A stretch of 27,848 bases of DNA from Clostridia bacterium (GTDB lineage Bacteria; Bacillota; Clostridia; Oscillospirales; Oscillospiraceae): contig JAGKTU010000022.1 of the NCBI GenBank assembly GCA_021153265.1, positions 1 through 27,848 on the forward strand, written 5' to 3'. Position 1 is the first letter of the stretch. Each line of letters opens with the position of its first letter. Under the pieces are notes generated by a model that worked only from the letters and a program-made list of their open reading frames with translations, had not been told where the DNA came from and did no database searches. Shown here in pieces: positions 15,977 to 22,312 of this stretch. A program made the translations under genes and the position numbers.

Positions 15977-16777
15977 CTACAATACATCCGCAAAATGGAT
16001 CTTTAGCTTATGGAACAGTTTCGTTCCGATCAGCAGCAAGCCAAAGGTAAACACCCAAAAATAGACCGTCCATGCTCCATGCTGCCAAAATGCCACTTTA
16101 TTGATCAGACAATCCCGGTATCCGGATACGATATAGTAAACCGGATTCAGCTTCATGATCATCTGCAAATTGGGAGAAAGCATCGTATGCTGCCACATGA
16201 TCGGTGTCATCCAGATCCCGATCTGCAGTCCAATGTTGACGATCGGCCGCAAATCCCTGAAAAATACGGTCAAGGCACTTGCAATATAGGCGATTGCCAA
16301 TACCAGTACCACCATGCATACAAGATAGTATACCATCTGCAGCGTATACAGATCCGGATAGTATCCGTAACACGCGAAGATCAGTATTACCAGTCCTAAA
16401 AAGAAGACATGGATAAAGAATGCAGATACCACTTTCACAACCGGCAGAATGCTTATATGAAACGCGACTTTTTTTACAAGGTAACTATACTCGACCAAAC
16501 TGTTTGTACTGCCGGAAACCGCCTCCGAAAAATAAAACCACGGAATCAAGCCTGCCATGAGCCACAGCACATACGGCGCGCCGTCCACAGAACCGGTCCG
16601 AAATCCCATTTGAAATACAAACCAATATAGCAGGATCGTAACAACCGGCTGTACAAAAGCCCAGATCTTCCCAAGGTAAGAACCTGCGTACCTGACTTTG
16701 AAATCATTTTTCGCAAGGCTGAATAAGATCTCTCTGTTTTGGCACATTTCCAAAAATAAACTCTTAATTTTACTCAC
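15977..16777 (-). CDS. wzm: ABC-2 polysaccharide exporter permease (Wzm/TagG-like)
   Basis: Membrane subunit of the glycan exporter. It has about six helices after an amphipathic N-terminus (NREILFSLAKNDFKVRYAGSYLGKIWAF), which is the conserved start of this family. The start is uncertain. GTG at 16777 gives 266 residues (MSKIKSLFLEM...), fits related proteins, and overlaps the stop of a micro-ORF as GTGAGTAA. TTG at 16792 would add five residues, and ATG at 16747 would remove ten; none has a well-spaced ribosome binding site. It is the first full-length gene of the long glycan operon and pairs with the ATPase gene immediately downstream. Family assignment is firm. Confidence 0.9.
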   Translation of the reverse strand: MSKIKSLFLEMCQNREILFSLAKNDFKVRYAGSYLGKIWAFVQPVVTILLYWFVFQMGFRTGSVDGAPYVLWLMAGLIPWFYFSEAVSGSTNSLVEYSYLVKKVAFHISILPVVKVVSAFFIHVFFLGLVILIFACYGYYPDLYTLQMVYYLVCMVVLVLAIAYIASALTVFFRDLRPIVNIGLQIGIWMTPIMWQHTMLSPNLQMIMKLNPVYYIVSGYRDCLINKVAFWQHGAWTVYFWVFTFGLLLIGTKLFHKLKIHFADVL

Positions 16778-16808
16778 TCCCAACAAAAACAAAGCGCGAA
16801 ATATCCAT
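16770..16808 (-). other. Candidate micro-ORF (12 codons) overlapping the start of wzm
   Basis: ATG at 16808 follows GGAGG by only three bases and reads MDISRFVFVGSE before a TAA at 16770-16772. That stop overlaps the proposed GTG start of the permease gene (GTGAGTAA), an arrangement suited to translational coupling. The Shine-Dalgarno spacing is shorter than optimal, so translation is uncertain. The same GGAGG has no well-spaced start codon in the permease frame, which is the reason for taking this small frame seriously. Confidence 0.3.
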
Positions 16809-16820
16809 TTTCCTCCGACG

Positions 16821-16886
16821 CCCGGCCTGCAGCGAGGGGACTTTATCCCATTGGCCGCCGGGTTTCCGGTTATTTCGTCCCGAAAT
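16821..16886 (-). promoter_or_regulatory. Structured 5' leader of the glycan operon
   Basis: Three hairpins can be drawn in the untranslated leader on the minus strand. The first is a perfect 6-pair stem with three-base loop (16872-16886, ATTTCG/CGAAAT). The second is a CCCGGC/GCCGGG stem (16821-16826 with 16857-16862), and it encloses a third, GGGA/TCCC (16837-16849). They lie between the first micro-ORF and the GGAGG at 16812-16816. There is no long T-run, so they are not simple terminators. I do not recognise a named riboswitch. A role in attenuation or processive antitermination is inference. Confidence 0.45.
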
Positions 16887-16888
16887 GC

Positions 16889-16921
16889 TCAATTCTTGCT
16901 ATATCTATGCTTTATGCCCAT
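16889..16921 (-). other. Candidate leader peptide (10 codons) upstream of the glycan operon
   Basis: ATG at 16921 is preceded by AGGAG at 16928-16932 with an ideal six-base spacing. It reads MGIKHRYSKN and then TGA. It starts about 40 bases after the predicted transcription start. The ribosome binding site is better than that of the first real gene. The peptide contains no run of one amino acid of the kind seen in classical amino-acid attenuators. Confidence 0.4.
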
Positions 16922-16965
16922 ATTTTTCTCCTGATATTGGAAAAAACCAAATATTCCATATTAAC

Positions 16966-16994
16966 ATTGTAGCATAGTGCGGAGTCTATTTCCA
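16966..16994 (-). promoter_or_regulatory. Sigma-A promoter of the glycan operon
   Basis: On the minus strand the -35 box is TGGAAA (16989-16994), the spacer is 17 bases, and the -10 box is TACAAT (16966-16971), preceded by TGC, an extended -10. Transcription would start near 16959, leaving a leader of about 180 bases before the permease gene. No other promoter of this quality was seen inside the cluster, where genes overlap or are at most about 40 bases apart. Confidence 0.7.
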
Positions 16995-17033
16995 CCATTA
17001 TTTCAGATTGTCGCGGGTCTTCTCAAATTAGAA

Positions 17034-17062
17034 CCGGCCGCCGACTTTCCGTCGGCGGCCGG
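17034..17062 (-). terminator. Rho-independent terminator downstream of galE
   Basis: A perfect 12-base-pair, nearly all G/C stem (CCGGCCGCCGAC with its complement) around a five-base loop. Read leftward it is followed by TTCTAATTT. It lies 30 bases past the galE stop and 40 bases before the glycan promoter, so it insulates the two operons. Confidence 0.87.
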
Positions 17063-17092
17063 CTGATTTCATTGCTCGCGCTGTGTCGATGA

Positions 17093-18106
17093 TTATGCGA
17101 AACCCTTCGGATTCTTGCTCTGCCAGTTCCAGGAATCCCGGCACATGTCCATCAGATTCTTTTCTGCCTTCCAGCCCAGAACTTCCACGCTCTTGGCCGG
17201 GTCAGCATAGCAGGTGGCGATGTCGCCGGGGCGGCGGTCCACGATCTTGTAGGGCAGATTCAGGCCGTTGGCCTCGTTGAAAGCCTTGACCATGTCCAGA
17301 ACGGAGTAGCCGATGCCGGTACCCAGATTGAACACCTCGCAGCCCTTATGATTTTCCACATATTTCACAGCCGCCACATGGCCCTTGGCCAGATCCACCA
17401 CATGGATGTAGTCCCGAACGCCGGTACCGTCGTGGGTATCGTAGTCATTGCCGTAGATGCTGAGGAACTCCCGGCGGCCGATGGCCACCTGGGTGATATA
17501 GGGCATCAGATTGTTGGGAATTCCCCGGGGATCTTCGCCGATCTCGCCGCTTTCATGGGCGCCGATGGGGTTGAAGTAGCGCAGCAGCACAATGCCCCAC
17601 GCCTTGTCCGCAAAGGCCATGCCGGAGAGGATCTGCTCGGTCATGTACTTGGTCCAGCCGTAAGGATTGGTGCAGTTGCCGGTACGGGAGGTTTCCCGAA
17701 GGGGCATCTCGTTATCTGCGGTGTAGACCGTTGCGGAGGAGGAGAAGATGATGTCCTTCACGCCGGCTTCTTCCATGACCTTGGTCAGCACCAGGGTGGA
17801 ATTGAGGTTATTATCGTAGTATTTCCAAGGAATGGACACAGACTCGCCCACGGCCTTCAGCCCTGCAAAGTGGATGACGCAGCCGATCTCGTTTTCGGCA
17901 AAAATTCTGCGCAGCAGGGCTTCATCCCGGACATCACCCTCGTAGAACGTAAGGCTCTTGCCCGTGAGTTTTTGGACGCGGTTCAGGCTTTCCGGGTTGG
18001 AATTGCACAGATTGTCGATGACCACCACGCCGTAGCCGGAATTCAGCAGCTCCACACAGGTGTGGGAGCCGATATAGCCGGCGCCGCCGGTTACCAATAC
18101 ATTCAT
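17093..18106 (-). CDS. galE: UDP-glucose 4-epimerase
   Basis: Cytosolic NAD-dependent enzyme interconverting UDP-galactose and UDP-glucose, the last step of the Leloir pathway and a source of UDP-galactose for glycans. The 337-residue product is of normal length. The Rossmann motif GGAGYIGSH is at 7-15. The catalytic residues are Ser124, Tyr149 and Lys153 (NPYGWTK), the same numbers as in E. coli GalE. The stop is TAA-type at 17093, and a terminator follows. The ATG at 18106 overlaps the galT stop by four bases. It closes the galK-galT-galE operon. Confidence 0.97.
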   Translation of the reverse strand: MNVLVTGGAGYIGSHTCVELLNSGYGVVVIDNLCNSNPESLNRVQKLTGKSLTFYEGDVRDEALLRRIFAENEIGCVIHFAGLKAVGESVSIPWKYYDNNLNSTLVLTKVMEEAGVKDIIFSSSATVYTADNEMPLRETSRTGNCTNPYGWTKYMTEQILSGMAFADKAWGIVLLRYFNPIGAHESGEIGEDPRGIPNNLMPYITQVAIGRREFLSIYGNDYDTHDGTGVRDYIHVVDLAKGHVAAVKYVENHKGCEVFNLGTGIGYSVLDMVKAFNEANGLNLPYKIVDRRPGDIATCYADPAKSVEVLGWKAEKNLMDMCRDSWNWQSKNPKGFA

Positions 18107-19608
18107 ACAGAAACCTCCTCGTTTACGCGGTCAACAAAGCGGGAAAATGCTGCCGCGCCCTCCGGTGTATTCTTGTAAACGCCTGCGTCTTCCAGAACGC
18201 CGGCAAAGACTCTGCCGGTTTCCTGCAGCAGAATATCCATCGCATTTTCCTCTGTGAAGCTATGGCGCGTCTTCAGTTCGGCGACCCAGTCCCCATGCTT
18301 GGAAAGAACCGCATCTGCTCCGATATCGCTGCCTGCGAGGATCGCCTCTTTCAGCGCAGCCAGTTCACCCTTCAGGCGGCTGGGAAGCACCGCCAGACCC
18401 ATGACCTCGATGAGGCCGATGTTCTCTTTCTTGATATGGTGCTTGTCTGCGTGGGGATGGAACACGCCCAGAGGATGCTCTGCCGTGGTGATGTTGCAGC
18501 GCAGCACCAGATCCAGTTCAAAAGCTTCCCCTCTGCGCCGGGCGATGGGGGTGATGGTATTGTGGGGCTCGCCGTCGGAAAAAGCGATAACCCCTGCGGA
18601 CTCGTCGGTGTAGCCGCGCCAGCAGGTGAGGATCTTGTCCGCAAGCTGGGTGATCCGGTCGGGATCGTCGCCGGTCAGACGGATGACACTCATGGGCCAG
18701 TTGACGATGCCGGCGCGAATATCCGCAAAGCCGGCAAAGGAAAGCTCCGCTTTCACCGGCGCGACTTCCATGGCGAAGGTGTAGTGACCGCCTTGGAAAT
18801 GCTCATGGCTCAGGATGGAGCCGCCCACGATGGGCAGATCTGCATTGGATCCCACAAAATAATGGGGGAAGATGCCCACAAAGTCCAGCAGCTTCTCAAA
18901 GGCGGACTTATCGATCTTCATGGGAATATGCGCCCCATTGAAGACGATGCAATGCTCGTTGTAATACACATACGGCGAATACTGCAGGCACCAGTCCGCA
19001 CCGCAGACGCGGATGGGCAGGATCCGGTGGTTGCCCCGGGCAGGGTGGTTCATCCGTCCGGCGTAGCCCTCGTTCTCCCGGCACAGCAGACACTTGGGGT
19101 AGGCCGTCTGGGGGGCATTCTTGGCGGCGGCGATGGCCTTGGGGTCTTTCTCCGGCTTACTTAAATTGATGGTGATATCCAGATCACCGTAATCGCTGGT
19201 ATATTTCCAGCGCATATCCTTGCGGATGCGGTAACGGCGGATATAGTCGGTATCGCAGCTGAATTTGTAATACCAGTCCGTAGCTTCCACGGGATTTCTT
19301 TCATACTTTTCCCGGAATGTGCGGATGACCTCCCGGGGCATGGGGGTCAGCGCCGCCATGATCCGGGTGTCAAAGAGGTCTTTTGCGGTGATATTGTCGT
19401 CGCACAGCCCCTTGGTGCAGGCATAGTCCAGCATTCCTGCCAGTATTTCTTCCAGATCTTCGCTCAGAAGCTCGTCGGAAGGCTCGTAGCTGTCAAGCTG
19501 CAACAGATCCAGTAGGCGGTTGGTCAACACCTGATGGTCCTCCGGCTCGGCAAGGCCACAGTTCATGGCATAGGACACAAGGGAATCGATGCAGCTTTCA
19601 ATTTTCAC
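18103..19608 (-). CDS. galT: UTP/UDP-glucose-hexose-1-phosphate uridylyltransferase, Firmicutes class II
   Basis: Transfers UMP between UDP-glucose and galactose-1-phosphate in the Leloir pathway. At 501 residues it belongs to the long class II GalT of Firmicutes, not the shorter enterobacterial class. The catalytic region reads SHEHFQGGHYTFAME (about 267-281), with the HxH-type histidines at 268 and 270; PKCLLC (171-176) is also typical. The start is GTG at 19608, with GGAGG seven bases before it, overlapping the galK stop as GTGA. The other end overlaps galE by four bases. The three enzymes are therefore translationally linked. Confidence 0.96.
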   Translation of the reverse strand: MKIESCIDSLVSYAMNCGLAEPEDHQVLTNRLLDLLQLDSYEPSDELLSEDLEEILAGMLDYACTKGLCDDNITAKDLFDTRIMAALTPMPREVIRTFREKYERNPVEATDWYYKFSCDTDYIRRYRIRKDMRWKYTSDYGDLDITINLSKPEKDPKAIAAAKNAPQTAYPKCLLCRENEGYAGRMNHPARGNHRILPIRVCGADWCLQYSPYVYYNEHCIVFNGAHIPMKIDKSAFEKLLDFVGIFPHYFVGSNADLPIVGGSILSHEHFQGGHYTFAMEVAPVKAELSFAGFADIRAGIVNWPMSVIRLTGDDPDRITQLADKILTCWRGYTDESAGVIAFSDGEPHNTITPIARRRGEAFELDLVLRCNITTAEHPLGVFHPHADKHHIKKENIGLIEVMGLAVLPSRLKGELAALKEAILAGSDIGADAVLSKHGDWVAELKTRHSFTEENAMDILLQETGRVFAGVLEDAGVYKNTPEGAAAFSRFVDRVNEEVSV

Positions 19609-20822
19609 ACTTCTACCTCCATCTCAACGCCGCCCTGAGGACGGATGGACAGGACATGGCATGCGCCTGCGCCCAGAACGCCGTCCACACCGGCGACAAA
19701 GGCATCCAGCATATCATAGGGCACAAATGCCTGTACCGTACCGGCGAAGCCGCCGCCGTGGACACGGTAAGCGCCCCGGCCGGCAAGATAATGCTCGCAC
19801 AGCGCCAGCGCAACGGCCACATCCTGATGCTGCTTATAGCCGGCAGGAATGACATTCTGCAGATACATATAGGAGGAATGGCCGCTCTGCTTCACAAGGG
19901 ACAGGAATTGGTCGAAATTTCCCTCACGCAGTGCCGCCACCTGATGGGGCACCCGGGCATTTTCCTGATAGAAGTGGATGGCACGAAGCACCGCCCGGTC
20001 ACCGCATGCCTTTCGCAGTTCGGGAATGGCGTTATAGAAGTCCTTCTCGTCGATCTGGGTCAAAACCTCCTTGCCCAGATGCGCGGCAACAGCCTTCATC
20101 TCGCCGGGGACGGCGGCATACTCGTCGGTGAGGTCTGCGTGGTCCGCGCCGCTGTCGATGATGCACAGGGCATGGCCGCAGGCGGCAAAATCGAAATCCA
20201 CAGGCTCGATGACGGGCTTCTCCTTATCGAAGAAGTCGATGGTCACCAGATTGCCCACGGAGGAGGCCATCTGATCCATCAGACCGCAGGGCTTGCCGAA
20301 GAACACATTCTCTGCGTACTGGCCGATCTGGGCTACCTCAGGCTGGGTGGCCTTTCCTTCCCAGAACAGGTGATTCACGATCGTACCCACCAGCACCTCA
20401 AAAGCGGCGGAGGAACTTAGGCCGGAACCGGGCAGAACGGTGGACTCGCAATATGCATCGAAGCCCTTCACCTGGCAGCCCATCTGGGCAAACCGGGCCG
20501 CCACACCACGGACCAGTGCGGGCGTGGTGTTGATCTCGGATTCCACGGGGGTGAGCTGGCTCAGCTCCACCACGCACAGGGGATAGCCCTTGGACTGGAT
20601 GCGGATGGTATCGGTGCCATTGCGCTTAACCGCTGCCACGGTATCCAGATTCACCGCGCCGGCGAGGACGCGGCCGCGCTGATGGTCGGTGTGGTTGCCG
20701 CCGATCTCGGTTCTGCCCGGAGCAGAGAAGTAGCGCTCCGGCGCGCCGCCGAAGGCCGCCGCGAAACCGGCATCCAGGGCATTCTTCATCGGTTTTTGCA
20801 GAATAAGTGCAGGTGTTGCCAT
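19605..20822 (-). CDS. galK: Galactokinase
   Basis: GHMP-family kinase that phosphorylates galactose at C1 with ATP, first enzyme of the Leloir pathway. The 405-residue product has the galactokinase signature GRTEIGGNHTDHQRG near the N-terminus (substrate binding), the ATP loop LPGSGLSSSAAFEVLVG, and the C-terminal GGGFAGTVQAFVP motif. The start at 20822 is set by GGAGG eight bases upstream; upstream in-frame ATGs at 20834 and 20858 lack such a site. It is the first gene of the operon. The upstream region is shared with a divergent aldo/keto reductase and holds a short inverted repeat. Confidence 0.96.
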   Translation of the reverse strand: MATPALILQKPMKNALDAGFAAAFGGAPERYFSAPGRTEIGGNHTDHQRGRVLAGAVNLDTVAAVKRNGTDTIRIQSKGYPLCVVELSQLTPVESEINTTPALVRGVAARFAQMGCQVKGFDAYCESTVLPGSGLSSSAAFEVLVGTIVNHLFWEGKATQPEVAQIGQYAENVFFGKPCGLMDQMASSVGNLVTIDFFDKEKPVIEPVDFDFAACGHALCIIDSGADHADLTDEYAAVPGEMKAVAAHLGKEVLTQIDEKDFYNAIPELRKACGDRAVLRAIHFYQENARVPHQVAALREGNFDQFLSLVKQSGHSSYMYLQNVIPAGYKQHQDVAVALALCEHYLAGRGAYRVHGGGFAGTVQAFVPYDMLDAFVAGVDGVLGAGACHVLSIRPQGGVEMEVEV

Positions 20823-20969
20823 GATAGTTACCTCCATAATCGTGGTTTGTTTTATCAAATGAACGAAAATTTACAGAAAAAGGGCCATTTTGAACCCTTT
20901 CAGTTGCGTTTTTTTCGGCGCTCTTGTATAATAAAAGCAGCAAAATCAAGTGAAAGGATGGGATTCTCT
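20823..20969. promoter_or_regulatory. Divergent control region between galK and the aldo/keto reductase
   Basis: This 147-base gap carries the rightward promoter described separately. A 6-base-pair inverted repeat, AAAGGG (20879-20884) with CCCTTT (20895-20900), lies between the two genes and could be an operator, but its small size makes this weak. No clear -35/-10 pair for galK was found; a GATAAA at a suitable distance lacks a matching -35 box. Confidence 0.4.
20904..20932 (+). promoter_or_regulatory. Sigma-A promoter of the rightward aldo/keto reductase
   Basis: TTGCGT (20904-20909), a 17-base spacer, and a perfect TATAAT (20927-20932). Transcription would begin near 20939, about 30 bases before the ATG. 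Confidence 0.8.
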
Positions 20970-21893
20970 ATGGAAAAAATTACACTTCCCAACGGTCTGA
21001 CCGTCTCCCCCGTCGCGCTCGGCGCCATGGATTTCGGAACCACCACCTCGAAAGAGGCCGCTTTCCGGGTTCTGGATGCCTATCTGGACATGGGCGGCAA
21101 TTTTGTGGACACTTCCAACAACTACGCCCACTGGAACGGCACCGGCGACGAAAGCGAAACCCTGCTGGGTGAATACTTCTCCCAGAGAAAGTGCCGGGAT
21201 CGGATCGTGCTGGCCACCAAGGTGGGCTTTGACCGACACGGAGAAGGTCAGGGTCTGAAAAAAGAGCAGATCGAATACTGGATCGACGAAAGCCTGCGCA
21301 AGCTGAACACCGATTACATCGACCTCTATTACGCCCACACCGACGACCCCACCACCCCACTGGAGGAGACCATGGAGGCCTTCCATTCACTGGTTCAGAA
21401 GGGTAAGGTGCGCTGTTTGGGTGGCAGCAACTACGACACCTGGCGGTTTTGTGAGGCCAATGCGGTGGCGAAGACCCCCTACACCGTGATGCAGCAGTGG
21501 TTTACCTACCTCCACGCCCGGGCGGACATTGCACCCCAGTACACCTTCAACGAGGCCACCACCCGGGAGCGGCTGCGCTATCTCGAAAGCAAGCAGATCC
21601 CGCTGGTTGCCTATTCCTGTCTCGCCAAAGGCGGCTATGAATGTCCGGAGCGGCTGCCGAAGGAACTGATCGGCGGTGAGCGGCTGGCATTCCTGAAGAA
21701 AATGGCCGCAGACAAAGGCGTGAACGCCAGCGCGCTGGCGGTGGCCTGGATGGTGAACCTCCACCGGTGCGAGGGTTTCCCCCGGGTGATCCCTCTGTTC
21801 GGTTCCTCCCGGGCGGAGCATTTCACCGCGAATCTGCGGGGCGTAGAGCTGACCCTCAGCGACGACGAGCTGGCACAGCTCAACCGGGCATAA
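20970..21893 (+). CDS. Aldo/keto reductase
   Basis: NAD(P)H-dependent oxidoreductase of the aldo/keto reductase superfamily, 307 residues, the only rightward gene in the window. The catalytic tetrad is visible as Asp47 (FVDTSNNYAHW), Tyr52, Lys84 (LATKVGF) and His123 (YYAHTDD). The cofactor-phosphate region near the C-terminus reads VIPLFGSSRAEHF. The start at 20970 is chosen because it follows AAAGGA by 11 bases; ATG at 20958 overlaps that site. The long open frame upstream of 20958 is only antisense galK sequence. It faces away from galK, so a link to galactose metabolism is possible but unproven. The physiological substrate is unknown. Confidence 0.92.
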   Translation: MEKITLPNGLTVSPVALGAMDFGTTTSKEAAFRVLDAYLDMGGNFVDTSNNYAHWNGTGDESETLLGEYFSQRKCRDRIVLATKVGFDRHGEGQGLKKEQIEYWIDESLRKLNTDYIDLYYAHTDDPTTPLEETMEAFHSLVQKGKVRCLGGSNYDTWRFCEANAVAKTPYTVMQQWFTYLHARADIAPQYTFNEATTRERLRYLESKQIPLVAYSCLAKGGYECPERLPKELIGGERLAFLKKMAADKGVNASALAVAWMVNLHRCEGFPRVIPLFGSSRAEHFTANLRGVELTLSDDELAQLNRA

Positions 21894-21897
21894 GAAA

Positions 21898-21931
21898 ATC
21901 CCCTGATGTGGTGTTCACTACATCAGGGGAT
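21898..21931. terminator. Bidirectional terminator between convergent genes
   Basis: A 15-base-pair stem with one G-U pair (ATCCCCTGATGTGGT against its near-complement) and a four-base loop. It sits between the stop of the rightward reductase and the stop of the leftward mgl operon. A short T-rich run follows in each direction. Confidence 0.82.
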
Positions 21932-21937
21932 CTGCTT

Positions 21938-22312
21938 TTATTCAAGCTTTTCCCAGCCTGCATACAAGGTCAGATCACATTCGATCTTCCCATTTTCCAT
22001 ATCCCATGGATCAAAGCAAGCCGAATCGGTATACCAGCCGGTAAACCGGTAGCCCTCACGGGTGGGCGGTTCCGGTGCTTCCAGACGCTCCCCATACATC
22101 TGATTGTGAGAAGGAACATCTGTACCGCCTCTGGAATCAAATTGGATCGTGAATCCGGGATTCCTCAGATCCAACGCCACCAATATCACGATCACGGCGA
22201 TGCAGGCAATGATGATGCAGTCCAGCGCTTTTACGGAGATCTTCACATGGCGGTAAAGACCCCGGAATTTGGGAAGCTGCTCTTCTGTTTGGGTTTCCTT
22301 GTGCTCTTCCAT
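21938..22312 (-). CDS. Small membrane-anchored protein with a Listeria-Bacteroides (Flg_new/InlB B-type) repeat
   Basis: A 124-residue protein. A charged N-terminus (1-30) leads into one membrane helix (about 31-48, DCIIIACIAVIVILVALDL). The C-terminal part (about 54-120) is one copy of the repeat found in cell-surface proteins: FTIQFDSRGGTDV, then PPTREGYRFTGWYTDSACFDPWD and a closing DLTLYAGW. The likely topology puts the repeat outside the cell. Its ATG overlaps the stop of the sugar permease gene as TAATG, so it is the last gene of the mgl operon. No function is known to me. A sensor or a glycan- or protein-binding accessory of the transporter is a guess. Confidence 0.8.
   Translation of the reverse strand: MEEHKETQTEEQLPKFRGLYRHVKISVKALDCIIIACIAVIVILVALDLRNPGFTIQFDSRGGTDVPSHNQMYGERLEAPEPPTREGYRFTGWYTDSACFDPWDMENGKIECDLTLYAGWEKLE

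Noticed and set aside
1525..16777. Insertion sequence, transposase remnant or CRISPR array in the glycan cluster
   Set aside because: All intervals are filled by intact genes with short gaps. No transposase motif, terminal repeats or regularly spaced repeats were seen.
16889..16994. Known riboswitch in the glycan leader
   Set aside because: I compared it from memory with cyclic-di-GMP, guanidine, ZTP, cobalamin and SAM aptamer cores. None of the conserved cores is present, only local hairpins.
18262..19164. Rightward open frame of 300 codons opposite galT
   Set aside because: A shadow of galT with no domain or ribosome binding site.
20682..20957. N-terminal extension of the rightward aldo/keto reductase
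   Set aside because: The extension is antisense galK and intergenic DNA. A promoter at 20904-20932 lies inside it, and the family begins at the ATG at 20970.
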